A program made the translations under genes and the position numbers. A DNA stretch of 64,000 bases from Rutidosis leptorrhynchoides (lineage: Eukaryota; Streptophyta; Magnoliopsida; Asterales; Asteraceae), in contig NC_092336.1 of NCBI RefSeq assembly GCF_046630445.1, forward strand, positions 502,339,001 to 502,403,000, read 5' to 3'. The notes under the pieces are model-generated. The model saw only the letters and a list, made by a program, of their open reading frames with translations, searched no databases and was not told where the DNA came from. The first letter of the stretch is position 1; every line of letters starts with the position of its first letter. Below are positions 35,501 through 45,980 of the stretch, piece after piece.

Positions 35501-35948
35501 TTGAAATATGAAATCTTGTGGTCTATTATTATGATTTGATATATATAGGTTAAACCTATAACTCACCAACATTTTTGTTGACGTTTTAAGCATGTTTATT
35601 CTCAGGTGATTATTAAGAGCTTCCGCTATCACATACTTAAATAAGGACGAGATTTGGAGTCCATGCTTGTATGATATTGTGTAAAAACTGCATTCAAGAA
35701 ACTTATTTTGTTGTAACATATTTGTATTGTAAACCATTATGTAATGGTCGTGTGTAAACAGGATATTTTAGATTATCATTATTTGATAATCTACGTAAAG
35801 CTTTTTAAACCTTTATTGATGAAATAAAGGTTATGGTTTGTTTTAAAATGAATGCAGTCTTTGAAAAACGTCTCATATAGAGGTCAAAACCTCGCAACGA
35901 AATCAATTAATATGGAACGTTTTTAATCAATAAGAACGGGACATTTCA
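32525..35948 (+). repeat. 3' LTR of Gypsy element A
   Basis: 3424 bp, same length as the 5' copy. Differences seen by eye include those at 33476, 34627, 34881, 34936, 35168-35171, 35243, 35264, 35356 and 35629, mostly transitions. Confidence 0.96.
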
Positions 35949-35953
35949 CAAAT
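35949..35953. repeat. Target site duplication of element A, right
   Basis: caaat, matching 22524-22528. Confidence 0.93.
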
Positions 35954-36072
35954 CGGGTCAAACAAGCAATGTACGACGATTGTTGAGCGAGATGGGGTAG
36001 TGAGGCATATATGTATGTAATTGTGTATATTTGCCCTTTCGTTTCGTGGTTTAACCTAATTCGTTTTATAGA

Positions 36073-39000
36073 ATGAAGACGAGAAACGGTCCCGATCACG
36101 ATAACGGAAGTACAAGTGAAGACGCCGAGTTCTCAACCAAGGTCGAGGCCGTCTTTAAGAAGTTGAAATCGGATTTTCTTGCGGACGTTCGAAAGGTCTT
36201 CCAAGAGTCGGTCGATGGGCAAGTGACCGAAATGATAAACGAACGAATGAAGGCCACTATTGAAGAGGCCCTTGATGCTAGAAACGTTTATCCTCGAGGT
36301 GAAGGGGGTGATGGAAAGAGAGACTTCCACTACAAAAATTTTAAGGATACTCAACCTCCGACGTTTAATGGGGTGAGGGATCCGTTGAAAAGTACTTGTT
36401 GGATTTCGGACATCGAGGGGGCCTTCCGTACCGCGGAGTGTCCTCCCGAGAAGAAGACGAGGTTTGGGTCTAGCATGTTACGTGAAGAGGGCAAGTTGTG
36501 GTGGGATGATAAAATCAATTTGTATGGCGAAGAGCAATGCATGGACTTGACATGGGAGGAGTTCAAGAAAGAGTTTTTCAAGGAATACCGAACTTCATCC
36601 GATCTTGATCGAATCCGGGACGAGTTGCATCATTTGCAACAAGGTTCCATGGATTTAGTTACCCTCAAGTCTACATTCTTGGCAAAGACTCGTTTTTGCC
36701 CGGAGTATGTGGGTGATGATCATAAGCTTATTAAAGATTTTTATCGTACCTTGAATGCCGACTACAAGAGCAAGATTAGCCGGGGTATGGCTAAGACTTT
36801 TGATGAATTGTTTGAGTTGGCTCGGGGTTTTGAGCCGGAGGTGCCTAGGAAGAGTGATTTTACTTTTTCGAAAAGGAAGTTTGAAGGATCGAGCCATTCG
36901 AATTTTTCAAACAAGAAGTCCAAAAGAGGCGCCGAGAGCGTTAATAGTGCGAGGAAGGGTGGTTCCGGGAGTTTTGGACCCACTTGCTTTAATTGTAATC
37001 AAAGAGGGCACATGGCTCGCGAATGTCCTAAGGCGTCGACCAAGGTTACTTGCTTTAATTGCGGCAAAGAGGGGCATAAGAAGCCGGAGTGTCCCGACTT
37101 GCGAAATGATAATGTGAAAAGGTTGGAGAGGGTGGCGGGTACGGCTAGGGGTCGCAACTATTTGATGACTAATGATGAAGCCAAACAATCGAACGAAGTT
37201 GTCTCAGGTACTTTTATGGTTAATTCTAATCCGGCGAGAATTCTTTTTGATAGCGGTGCAAATTTGTCGTTTGTTTCTCCTAAATTTGTGCCTAAACTTG
37301 ATAGACCGTTAGCTAAGTTAAGTCGTCCGGTAGAAGTCGAAATAGCGGACGGCAAGACGGTGCTAGTGGTTGATGTGTGTAGGAATTGTGATGTTGTTTT
37401 TGGTGCCGAAACTTTTAAAATTAATCTCATTCCAATGACCTTGGGCGATTTTGATATTGTCATTGGTATGGATTGGCTTGATCATTACAGAGCCGATATT
37501 GCATGCCATGACAAGTTTATTCGTGTTAAGGCCCCAAGTGGGGGAGAAATGATTATTCATGGTGATAAGAGAAGAAGAACGGTACCGATATGCACTTTTG
37601 CACGGGCGCGTCGTTCCGTTGTTACCGGTGGCATGGCTTTCCTTGTTCATGTTGTTGATACTCGTAATGAGCCACCACCTATTTGTGAAATTCCGGTAGT
37701 TAATGAGTTTGAAGACGTTTTTCCGGATGAGTTACCGGGTGTTCCGGCGGAAAGACAAGTCGAGTTTCGCATTGAGTTGGTTCCGGGGGCTACCCCCATC
37801 GCTAAAACTCCTTATCGTTTAGCACCAACGGAAATGCAAGAGTTGTTGAATCAAATTCAAGAGTTGCTTGAGAAAGGTTTTATCCGACCGAGTGCTTCGC
37901 CGTGGGGCGCTCCGGTCTTATTCGTGAAGAAGAAAGATGGTAGTATGCGTATGTGCATCGATTACCGTGAGTTAAATAAAGTGACGATCAAGAATCGTTA
38001 TCCGTTACCTAGGATTGACGATTTGTTTGATCAACTTCAAGGCGCGACGTATTTCTCTAAGATCGACCTACGGTCCGGCTATCATCAAATGCGGGTCCGT
38101 GAGGAAGACATTGAGAAAACGGCTTTCCGAACGCGTTATGGGCATTATGAGTTTGTGGTTATGCCTTTTGGTCTTACGAATGCACCGGCGGCATTCATGG
38201 ATCTTATGAACCGGGTGTGCCAACCTATGTTGGACAAGTCGGTCATTGTGTTCATTGACGACATACTAGTCTACTCGAAAAGTATGCACGAACATGAACG
38301 TCACTTGCGTGAAGTTTTGAAGACATTAAGAAAGGAGAAGTTGTATGCAAAATTCTCTAAATGTGAATTTTGGCTAAGAGAGGTCCAATTTCTTGGCCAT
38401 ATTGTGAACGAAGGCGGTATCCAAGTGGATCCGGGGAAGATTGAGACGGTGAAGAGTTGGGGACGACCGACTACGCCTACGGAAATCCGGAGTTTTCTCG
38501 GGTTGGCCGGTTATTATCGTCGGTTTATCCAAGATTTTTCTAAGATCGCTTCTTCGTTGACGAAATTGACAAGGAAGAATGCGAAGTTTGTTTGGGAGAA
38601 CGAGCAAGAAATTGCTTTTCAATTGTTAAAAGAGAAGTTATGTCAGGCTCCGGTGTTAGTGTTACCGGAAGGTGTCGAAGATATGGTAGTTTATTGTGAT
38701 GCTTCCTTAAATGGGCTCGGGTGTGTTCTTATGCAAAGGGGTAAAGTCATTGCTTATGCCTCTCGACAATTAAAGGAGCACGAGACGAGGTACCCGACTC
38801 ACGATTTAGAGATGGCGGCGGTTGTGCATGCGTTGAAAATTTGGCGCCATTACTTGTATGGTGTCAAGTGTACGATATATTCGGATCATAAAAATTTGAA
38901 ACATCTTTTCACTCAAAGAGATTTGAATTATCGTCAACGTAGGTGGATGGATGTGGTGAAGGACTATGATTATGAGATACTTTATCATCCGGGTAAGGCG

Positions 39001-40539
39001 AATGTGGTCGCGGATGCGTTAAGTCGAAAGACTCAACATCCGGCGATACGTGTAGCATCGTTACGTTTGGTTATCACTAACGACTTTCTTGAAAAGATGG
39101 GTGAAGATCAAATAGAGGCTTATGTTCACAATAAGCATGCGGAGCGAATTGTGGGCCAATCGGAATTCATTACTATGGGCCCGCGGGTTTTATTGTCGTT
39201 TCAAGGAAGGGTGTGGGTGCCTAAGATGGGTGATTACCGACGGGTGCTACTTGACGAGGCACATAAGTCAAAATATTCTATTCATCCGGGCGCGACAAAA
39301 ATGTATCACGACTTGAAGAAAGACTATTGGTGGCCGGGCATGAAACGCGATGTTGTGAAATATGTTGAACGATGTGTTACTTGCTTGCAAGTTAAAGCCG
39401 AGCACCAAAAGCCGTATGGTAAGTTGCAACCGTTAGAGATCCTGAAGTGGAAATGGGAGCACATTACCATGGATTTCATCACTAAGTTACCTAAGACGGC
39501 GAGGACTCAATATGATTCGATTTGGGTTATAGTTGATCGGTTGACGAAAAGCGCTTTGTTTCTTCCCATTAAAGAAGCAATATCGTCGGAGACCTTGGCT
39601 AAGTGGTTTATCAAGGAAGTGGTCGCTCGTCATGGGGTTCCTATATCTATTATCTCGGATCGAGATACCCGTTTTACATCTCGATTTTGGGAAAAGTTTC
39701 ATGAAGATATGGGTACGCAATTGAAGTTGAGCACGACGTATCATCCTCAAACGGACGGTCAAACCGAACGTACGAACCAAACTCTAGAAGATATGTTACG
39801 GGCGTGCATTATTGATTTTGGTGGTAGTTGGGACGAGCATGTGCCTTTGGTGGAATTCTCGTACAATAATAGTTATCATACTAGTATCGGGATGCCACCG
39901 TATGAGATGCTCTATGGGCGTAGATGTCGAACTCCCGTTTGTTGGGGAGAAGTGGGTCAACGAGAGATCGGGAGTACCGATTTGGTTTTGGAGACGAACA
40001 ACAAGATTGATATTATTCGGGAACATTTGAAGAAGGCTCAAGATAGGCAAAAGTCGTATGCCGACAAACGTAGGCGAACGATCGAATTTCAAGAAGGCGA
40101 CATGGTGATGCTTAAAGTTTCGCCATGGAAGGGTATTATTCGATTTCGAAAATGGGGAAAGTTAGCTCCTCGGTTTATTGGGCCATTCAAGGTTTTAGCT
40201 CGTGTTGGCGAAGTTGCATATCGATTGGAATTACCCGAAGAGCTTGCGGGGATCCATAATACATTCCATGTTTCCCACCTCCGTAAGTGTCTTGCGGATG
40301 ATTCCTTATGGATGCCTTTAGACGAGATCGAGCTAAACAACAAGTTGGAATATGTCGAAGAACCGGTCGCCATACTCGATGAGAAAGTTAAGAGGTTGAG
40401 ACATAAAGAAGTGAGGACTTTTAAAGTCCAATGGCGGCATAGCAAGGGTTCCGAGTTCACTTGGGAACCCGAAGAGTTCGTGTTAGTGTATCTTCCCTCT
40501 TGTCATGCGGCTTGGATTGCGAGGGCGCAATCCGAATAA
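36073..40539 (+). CDS. Gag-Pol polyprotein of Gypsy element B, intact
   Basis: 1488 residues with no stop or frame change. Residues about 80-260 are the retrotransposon Gag domain (W-rich, KLWWDDKI). CCHC knuckles lie at about 303 and 327 ([28 protein letters not shown]), retropepsin at about 390 ([13 protein letters not shown]), RT at about 610-740 with FIDDILVYS at about 730, and RNase H at about 875 ([15 protein letters not shown]). The integrase zinc domain is at about 1065-1115 (H-H-C-C), and its DDE core at about 1130-1245 has [16 protein letters not shown] and the Glu of [12 protein letters not shown]-terminal chromodomain-like segment ends the protein ([19 protein letters not shown]). 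All catalytic residues I look for are present. The start ATG follows the leader directly after element A. Its own promoter (5' LTR) is now 13.8 kb away, so expression from that LTR is unlikely. Confidence 0.96.
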   Translation: MKTRNGPDHDNGSTSEDAEFSTKVEAVFKKLKSDFLADVRKVFQESVDGQVTEMINERMKATIEEALDARNVYPRGEGGDGKRDFHYKNFKDTQPPTFNGVRDPLKSTCWISDIEGAFRTAECPPEKKTRFGSSMLREEGKLWWDDKINLYGEEQCMDLTWEEFKKEFFKEYRTSSDLDRIRDELHHLQQGSMDLVTLKSTFLAKTRFCPEYVGDDHKLIKDFYRTLNADYKSKISRGMAKTFDELFELARGFEPEVPRKSDFTFSKRKFEGSSHSNFSNKKSKRGAESVNSARKGGSGSFGPTCFNCNQRGHMARECPKASTKVTCFNCGKEGHKKPECPDLRNDNVKRLERVAGTARGRNYLMTNDEAKQSNEVVSGTFMVNSNPARILFDSGANLSFVSPKFVPKLDRPLAKLSRPVEVEIADGKTVLVVDVCRNCDVVFGAETFKINLIPMTLGDFDIVIGMDWLDHYRADIACHDKFIRVKAPSGGEMIIHGDKRRRTVPICTFARARRSVVTGGMAFLVHVVDTRNEPPPICEIPVVNEFEDVFPDELPGVPAERQVEFRIELVPGATPIAKTPYRLAPTEMQELLNQIQELLEKGFIRPSASPWGAPVLFVKKKDGSMRMCIDYRELNKVTIKNRYPLPRIDDLFDQLQGATYFSKIDLRSGYHQMRVREEDIEKTAFRTRYGHYEFVVMPFGLTNAPAAFMDLMNRVCQPMLDKSVIVFIDDILVYSKSMHEHERHLREVLKTLRKEKLYAKFSKCEFWLREVQFLGHIVNEGGIQVDPGKIETVKSWGRPTTPTEIRSFLGLAGYYRRFIQDFSKIASSLTKLTRKNAKFVWENEQEIAFQLLKEKLCQAPVLVLPEGVEDMVVYCDASLNGLGCVLMQRGKVIAYASRQLKEHETRYPTHDLEMAAVVHALKIWRHYLYGVKCTIYSDHKNLKHLFTQRDLNYRQRRWMDVVKDYDYEILYHPGKANVVADALSRKTQHPAIRVASLRLVITNDFLEKMGEDQIEAYVHNKHAERIVGQSEFITMGPRVLLSFQGRVWVPKMGDYRRVLLDEAHKSKYSIHPGATKMYHDLKKDYWWPGMKRDVVKYVERCVTCLQVKAEHQKPYGKLQPLEILKWKWEHITMDFITKLPKTARTQYDSIWVIVDRLTKSALFLPIKEAISSETLAKWFIKEVVARHGVPISIISDRDTRFTSRFWEKFHEDMGTQLKLSTTYHPQTDGQTERTNQTLEDMLRACIIDFGGSWDEHVPLVEFSYNNSYHTSIGMPPYEMLYGRRCRTPVCWGEVGQREIGSTDLVLETNNKIDIIREHLKKAQDRQKSYADKRRRTIEFQEGDMVMLKVSPWKGIIRFRKWGKLAPRFIGPFKVLARVGEVAYRLELPEELAGIHNTFHVSHLRKCLADDSLWMPLDEIELNNKLEYVEEPVAILDEKVKRLRHKEVRTFKVQWRHSKGSEFTWEPEEFVLVYLPSCHAAWIARAQSE

Positions 40540-40540
40540 G

Positions 40541-40551
40541 TGGGGGAGAGT
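40541..40551 (+). other. Polypurine tract of element B
   Basis: tgggggagagt, directly before the 3' LTR at 40552 and two bases after the gag-pol stop. Confidence 0.88.
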
Positions 40552-42573
40552 TGTAAGACCCGAATAATTGAAGTGTACACATGTGTATATAAGTGTATTG
40601 TGCGGTACTCGAATCGGGGTTTGGTTGTATATATTTAAAAAGGCAAAAGGAGCTGGACTGGGAGAGTTGCGCGCCGCGCGGCCTGGTGGCGCGCCGCGCC
40701 ATCTGTCTGTGACAGATTCCCTCTTTCTTTTAAATTAGATATTTTGAGGGTATTTTGGTAAAATCACTTGGAGGCCGGATTTAATGCCTTAGATCAGTTT
40801 TGGGGAGTTCATTTACTCCTTCCACAACTACCAACACTTATCCAAATCAATTCTAGAGAGAGAGTGGCTTTTAGTGAGGGAAACCCCATTTTGGAGAAGA
40901 AGAAGAAGGTTTCTTGCTTAAGTCCAAGCATTAAAGTTGTTCGCCTTCCCTCTAGCTTCGTTGTGATAGTTGTGGTATGCTCTAATCTTAATTTCTTTGT
41001 TTAATTTGATTTAGGGCTAGGGTTTGGGGTGAAGATGAACATAAAACCCATTTTGTTAGTGTTTTGGGTGTTCTAGGGTAATTTGAGTCATGTAGACTCA
41101 ATATTGGGTTAACTAGGGTTTGGAAGAGTTAATTGTTGTTAGAGAACCCTAATTAGCTAGTAAAATTGCTAGAACACCATGATTTATGTAAATGGGTGTA
41201 AATGGGTTAGTGGTTGACCCAAAATGGGTAGGTTGACTCTGAAAGTGTCAAATGGGTCAAAATGAACCTAAGCTAATTAATATGTGTGGTTGAAGCCTAA
41301 AACTAGTGTTAAAATGTGTAATGAACCTACTTTGGTTAATGATAGGGTTTTGTGATGAGTTAACCCGATTTTAGGGTTAAGGGTGCAAATGGGTCGGATT
41401 TGCACCATGGGTCAAATTAACACTAGGAGTGAGCTTTAGAGTGTTGACCAACTCGAGTTGTGATTTTGATATTGTGATAAATGTAATAGGTGCGTTACAT
41501 TGAAGTGTTCAAGCTCGGTTATCTTTCACCAAGAGATTTGGAGGTGAGTGGAATAATTATGCATTCGTGTATATGGCGTGTTTATTTGTGGGTGTTATGG
41601 TATGAACCATCGAGCCGGTAGTACCATAGCATGTGTGTAGCATCGAGTGTGAACCACGAGCCGGTAGCATCGAGTGTGAACCACGAGCCGGTAGCACTAT
41701 AAAATAATTGATGTGAACCACGAGCCGGTAGCATCGAGTGTGAACCACGAGCCGGTAGCACTATAAACAAAGTGTGAACCACGAGCCGGTAGCACTATAA
41801 ACGAGTGAGACTCAATGCGTATGGTGTGAACCACGAGCCGGTAGCACCATAGCGTCATGGTTAACCATATTAAGATTTGTTGATATTTAGCATGCTAAAT
41901 TATTTATGGTTGTGTTGAGTATATGCTAACTCGGTTATGTTATTGTATGACTTGTTAAGTGTTTGAGGTTGATGACATGCTTTTGTGTTACACGTTTCGT
42001 ACGAGGTATCTTGTGTTGTGATTGCAAATAGATGGGCGATATATATGTATGTGTAATTATTGCATTCACTAAGCTTTGCTTACCCTCTCGTTGTTTACCA
42101 CTTTTATAGGTTCGGTGTTGGACAAGGGTAAGGGCATCGTTTTGGACTAGGGATCCCGCTTGTTGCTAAGGGACGCTTTTGGTTTTAGTAGCTCTTGGAG
42201 TTTGACCGATAGTTGGGTAGTTTAATCCCAAACGCCATGCTCATTGTGTAGTTTGGAACTTAAACTTTTTGGTGGTCGAAACTCCTAAATTGTACTAAAC
42301 TTGTAATTTGGGTCGTGTGGGCCCCGCTTGTAAAACTTTAATTTTATGTTTGAAACATGTTAGTTTTACATATTTGGTTGTATGGTAAAAAGCGTTTTGT
42401 CTAAAAGTGCCGGGAACTAGTCAATCTTTTCGCGGTTAAAAGTCCCGGGGACAGCCAGATATGGCGCGGCGCGCGGGCAATATGGCGCGGCGCGCCGATG
42501 GTCTGCAACAGAAATTTTTTTTTTATTTCGTATTTTCACAAGGCTTTGTCGGGTGTTGGTTTGGGTTGTTACA
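40552..42573 (+). repeat. 3' LTR of Gypsy element B
   Basis: 2022 bp. Compared with the 5' copy I see about ten substitutions, a changed first unit of the minisatellite (41630-41700) and a T-run length change. It contains the same GC palindromes at 40669-40700 and 42460-42500. Confidence 0.95.
41597..41853. repeat. Minisatellite in 3' LTR B
   Basis: Seven units of the GTGAACCACGAGCCGGTAGC type, with the first full unit followed by atcgag rather than the arrangement in the 5' LTR. This shows unit gain or conversion since insertion. Confidence 0.9.
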
Positions 42574-42578
42574 CAATG
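42574..42578. repeat. Target site duplication of element B, right
   Basis: caatg, matching 20242-20246. Confidence 0.93.
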
Positions 42579-42624
42579 GCATAATCGTCCATCGAGAACT
42601 ACATGTATAATCTGCAATCGGAAA
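42574..42624 (-). pseudogene. MULE second gene, exon 2 proximal part
   Basis: Minus strand. After a GTCCTCAG acceptor at 42625 the frame reads FPIADYTCSSRWTIMPL and runs into the element B insertion. It continues in frame at 20246-20050. An alternative reading starts translation at an ATG about 15 bases upstream of the acceptor (42640-42638), without splicing. Confidence 0.45.
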
Positions 42625-42670
42625 CTGAGGACTCGAGGACATCTGGCTAGCTCGGGGCAGAAAGGCATCA

Positions 42671-42870
42671 AGGACGCAAGGTTAACCTTGCGTAACAGAT
42701 GTGCAAGACGCAAGGACGCAAGGTTAACCTTGCGTAACTTATGATCAAGACGCAAGGACGCAAGGGTTACCTTGCGTGCACATGCAAAGGTAAAATTATA
42801 GCAAACGTAAGGTCGCAAATATCACCTTGCGTACATTGTGAGGCATACGCAAGGACACAAGGATTGACTT
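42671..42870. repeat. MULE palindrome array 2 (about 5 units)
   Basis: Five units of the same design as array 1. Two contain the perfect 20-base palindrome ACGCAAGGTTAACCTTGCGT (42674-42693 and 42716-42735). The third is at about 42748-42776, followed by more diverged units at about 42810-42835 and 42848-42875. The array lies inside the putative first intron of the minus-strand MULE gene. Confidence 0.9.
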
Positions 42871-43096
42871 GCGTCTACATAGCAATAGAGTTACACAACT
42901 TGAATCTAGCAAAAATTCCTGGGTATCGTACGCAATCTCAATAATATACAATCAAAAACACAAAATACAAAAAATTCCGTTGACACATTTTTTCGAACAG
43001 TTGGCGTGCAAAGAGTGCAAAAACTTTGTTTTAGCACATAAATCTAAGCACTATGAAGTAGATCGAATAATATAACATAGATCTAAGAAATCTAAC

Positions 43097-43111
43097 CTGT
43101 TCTTGAGACAT
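43097..43111 (-). CDS. Putative first coding exon of the MULE second gene
   Basis: ATG at 43111-43109 opens MSQEQ and runs directly into a CAG/GTTAGA donor (43097/43096). Phase 0 joins to the acceptor at 42624. The upstream bases (43112-43340 on the plus strand) are GA-rich and look like a 5' leader and promoter of the minus-strand gene. Proposed from splice signals only. Confidence 0.35.
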
Positions 43112-43376
43112 AGTGAACGATGATGGTGATTCGATGATGTTGGTGGCGTAGAAGCTCGCTTGTACTCGGGAAGATCGAAGATGGAAGGATGAAGAAGATC
43201 TAGTAACGATGAAGATGTGAGGAGGATGACGTGAGGATGATGATGAAGATTTTGCGAGTGATTTGCGAGTGTTTGGATCTTGCGAATGACGAGCGAAAGG
43301 GCACCAGAGAGGAGTTTGCGTATGTGTGTGGGAACAGTGAACGCAAACTGATCATTTAACTAGTTCTTTTACTGCT

Positions 43377-43460
43377 ACACGCAAGGTCGCAACGTCGCAA
43401 AGACGCAAAGACTCAAGGTCGCAAGGTCGCAAGGACGCAAGCTGTCTTGCGCCTTGCGAG
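43377..43460 (-). repeat. MULE subterminal CGCAAG array, right
   Basis: About nine units of CGCAAGG, CGCAACG or CGCAAAG at 7-10 base spacing, inverse to the left array at 16522-16680. Further units (ttgcgag) occur around 43253-43285. Confidence 0.85.
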
Positions 43461-43537
43461 GGCAAATTGTCAAACTTTTTTTTTTTAGGGCTGTCAGTCA
43501 ACAAGCTTAAAAAAAAGGGCATTTTGGTGATAATCCC
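43433..43537 (-). repeat. MULE right terminal inverted repeat
   Basis: Inverse of 16441-16545, ending GGTGATAATCCC at 43537. Differences seen: one base in the tacccttt/tgcccttt part, a run-length change and one in the first array unit. Confidence 0.93.
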
Positions 43538-43546
43538 TTTTATTTA
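43538..43546. repeat. Target site duplication of MULE, right
   Basis: ttttattta, identical to 16432-16440. Confidence 0.95.
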
Positions 43547-44284
43547 GGGATTATTATTGGGCTTTTTTACTTTATATTTACTATCTTAATTAATGTGGCC
43601 ATATTACTGAGTATTTCATAATGGAAAAGCGATTTTATTTATATAATATATAGTTTGATTAGGGTTTTTAGTAGACGGGCCAGTCCAGAGGCACATTGGT
43701 GGGTTTTGGAGGTTAAAACGTTGGTTGAGTAATTGACCAAATGATTTCTTTGATTTTTCTTTAAAATATATAATTTGGTATATACAACAACACAAAAACA
43801 AAACTCAATCCCACATGTATGGGTTATAGGAGAGGTGAGACGTATATAATCCTTCATCTATCCTTGAATAAAAAAAATTCGTTTCTCCACCCCAAGTGAA
43901 ACACTCACAAATGTAGAAAAAGTTATCTCTCTCTTTGACGGGTAGAGAGATTGCTTTCAAGGAAACCTCCGGCCAATATGAAACCGATCATATACAAATT
44001 ACATACAAAATAGAAAAATTGTTTACTTTTTAAGTATTATAAAATATCGTTATATGTTACTCCTCGGTCCAAAATACACAGTTTAAAACATTACATTCAT
44101 TATATTATACTTTTTATTTACTTCACCATTTAACCACTTACTTTTTACCTATATTTTTATCTTATATACAAAAGGTAATGATTATTTTTATCTATTTTTG
44201 GAAGTCGACTTATAATTTACCTTTATAAGACGTTTATTTATTATTGATTAAGAAAAGTATTGAAATTATGTGTATGTGGATTTG
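43547..44284. other. No gene seen
   Basis: AT-rich. A stretch at 43918-43975 (tctctctctttgacgggtag) looks like a dispersed repeat. At 44060-44080 the sequence actcctcggtccaaaata resembles the conserved end of Stowaway/Mariner-type elements, but I find no matching inverted end. Confidence 0.4.
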
Positions 44285-44318
44285 GTCTCCGTAGCGAAGC
44301 ACGGACCTCCAAAACTAG
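44285..44318 (+). mobile_element. Helitron 3' end, 5' end not found
   Basis: Hairpin CCGTAGC-GAA-GCACGG-like (one mismatch) followed by about 12 bases and CTAG (44315-44318), then T. This is the Helitron 3' signature. The body lies to the left. A TC start could be beyond the MULE, which would then be nested in this Helitron, but I cannot place it. Confidence 0.5.
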
Positions 44319-44499
44319 TTTATTTACTATAGGACGTGCAGTTTTTTTGCACATGTTATAATTGTCGATGATGCAATTTGTTACACACGAGTATTTGGTA
44401 TCTGTAAAGTCATGAAAATTTGGGGATAGTAGTGTTTTACTACTGAGAAATTAACCACATCGATTACAAAGTGTCGATATTCCATACACTAGATTATAA

Positions 44500-44665
44500 T
44501 TACGTGGATAGTCCATGTGAATAATTTTAACGGACTCAGATAACCTTCGTTAGAGTGAGAGATGAAATTGAGACTTTAAAATGCTTTTAAGGATGAAAAA
44601 TGCAGAAAATAAAATACATGAATGAAATGAGCAAAAAGTGGAAAACACAAGGACGAAATGAGCTA
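44500..44665. repeat. Dispersed repeat, copy 2 (inverse of 10545-10705)
   Basis: Reads in reverse what copy 1 reads forward: tacgtggatagtccatgtg, then cggactcagataaccttcgt, then an A-rich part. The flanks do not match, so the unit is a short dispersed repeat or the shared end of two elements. The rest of 44319-45007 shows no supported gene. Confidence 0.75.
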
Positions 44666-45007
44666 AAATTTTAAATTAACTGAGTGAAATATTTAATTGC
44701 TAATTTAGAAAATAGTAGTCATCCCCCTATAGCCAACCTTTTTTACAATATTATCCTTTTCTCTTGTATCTCTTCGATCCAAATTCACTTCATCATTTGT
44801 ATTTCAACATTGAAAATCACCTTTGTTACGTCTTCATTTCTGATGGTCCGACACTTGAAACCTCCTCAGTTAGTGTTACTGGCGTTTTGTTCCAATTTCC
44901 TGTGTTCCGTTTCAATTGCCCGAGTTCCGATTAGCAGCGAAGAAGACGTGTTTTTCGATATTATATTTTGGATTTAGGGTTCTTTGGATTTTTCGTGCGT
45001 ACGTTAT

Positions 45008-45980
45008 TAGGGATGATAATTAATCGGATATGGATCGGGTGATGTCATATTCATACCCATTTAATTTTTGTTAATCAATATCCGTTTGATTTCATTTCAT
45101 CCATCCAAATCTATATCCAATGAATTAAGCTATGTTAATTAATATCAAGTACATATTCAATATATACGGAGTATTAATCTAACAACGATTTTTGAATTTA
45201 AATTTATTTAAATATAAATTATAACAAATGTAAATGTATAATCTTTATCAGATGTATCTTTGAGCATAGGCAAGATAGGCAACCGTCTAGGGCTCAAAAA
45301 TTTTGAAGGGCCCAAAATTTTGAATATGTTAATATTTTTCTCAATATATTTAATTAAATAAAATAAAAAATTGTCAATTAAAGTAAAAATATCTTGTTTT
45401 TAATAGTTAAATACAATGTAAGTAAATAAATAGATAAATTGGAGTATAATTTTTAATGCGCAGTAAAAAAATTTAACGTATATGTGGGCCCATTTTTTTT
45501 TTCTTCCGTCTAGGGCTTTTAAATTGTTGAGACGGCCATGATCTTTATATTTTGGTTTATACACATGTCTTGATTGTAATTTGTCACTAATTGTGACTTT
45601 AATTTAGAAATATATATTACAACATAAGAAAAATATATGTTTAAACCAATCTAAATGTGTAACATTAAATTTTATAAGTAACAATCTAATAATTGCAACT
45701 TTTATATTGCTTATTATTGTTAATAAATTTATAATTTATATTGCACGTTATATGTATATGTATATCGATATGTAGATGTATATACATATATTTAGTACGT
45801 ATATATGTATGTATAGATGTATTTCGGGTGATAATATATATAATAGTTATCAATATCCAATCCATAAAGATAATCAATATCCATATCCATAATTCATTCA
45901 TTTAGATCATCCATATCCATTATAAATAGATCAAATCGGATGAATATCTATTGATGGAACATCCATTGTCATCCCCTAAC
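45008..45980. mobile_element. TIR-like non-coding element with a GGGCCC-rich insert
   Basis: The left end (ttagggatgataattaatcg) and right end (in reverse, ttaggggatgacaatggatg) are imperfect inverse copies, and both are followed by ATATGGAT/ATCCATAT-rich subterminal sequence. The centre at 45262-45535 (tctagggctcaaaaattttg, then gggcccaaaattttga) resembles another common plant intergenic repeat, probably nested. No coding capacity. The target duplication is not clear. Confidence 0.42.

Larger units (their letters stand above)
22529..35948 (+). mobile_element. Ty3/Gypsy element A (Tekay-like chromovirus) carrying an F-box gene, complete
   Basis: 13.4 kb. Two LTRs of identical length (3424 bp; 22529-25952 and 32525-35948), initiator-Met PBS at 25955, 5-bp duplications caaat. 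Order inside: acidic ORF (26162-26758), F-box ORF (26897-27580), an internal copy of the purine-tract sequence (27771-27784), gag-pol (27922-32489, broken) and the purine tract at the 3' LTR. The LTRs differ by only about ten substitutions in 3.4 kb by eye, so the insertion is young. It sits in the leader of element B, which therefore predates it. The two extra genes place it outside the normal gag-pol plan. Confidence 0.95.
20247..42573 (+). mobile_element. Ty3/Gypsy element B (Tekay-like chromovirus), complete, split by element A
   Basis: LTRs at 20247-22266 and 40552-42573, initiator-Met PBS at 22269, leader, Gag-Pol at 36073-40539, purine tract at 40541 and perfect 5-bp duplications (caatg). 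The insertion interrupts the minus-strand gene of the MULE. Without element A (22529-35948) it would be about 8.9 kb. The LTRs differ by about ten substitutions and a small repeat change over 2 kb (counted by eye), a recent insertion but older than element A, which sits inside its leader. Confidence 0.95.
16441..43537 (+). mobile_element. Mutator-like element (MULE), about 27 kb because of nested Gypsy insertions
   Basis: Bounded by inverted repeats beginning GGGATTATCACCAAAAT and by a perfect 9-bp target duplication. Removing the nested element B (20247-42573 plus one 5-bp duplication) leaves about 4.8 kb, a normal autonomous MULE size. Contents: a plus-strand MuDR-type transposase (16855-19551), a minus-strand second gene (43111 to 20050, split by element B), and four groups of ACGCAAG/CTTGCGT repeats. 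Two of these groups lie next to the TIRs and two flank the second gene. The layout with two convergent genes resembles MuDR, although the second gene is not recognisably mudrB. Confidence 0.92.

Noticed and set aside
36755..37117. Overlapping ORFs in other frames within element B gag-pol
   Set aside because: Shadows of the 1488-residue frame, with no independent signals.
44060..44080. Stowaway/Mariner-type element from the actcctcggtccaaaata end
   Set aside because: Only one end is found, with no TA duplication pair. Kept as a remark only.
44684..44977. 97-residue ORF with hydrophobic residues
   Set aside because: No homology that I recognise, no flanking signals, AT-rich composition. Hydrophobicity is expected from T-rich codons.
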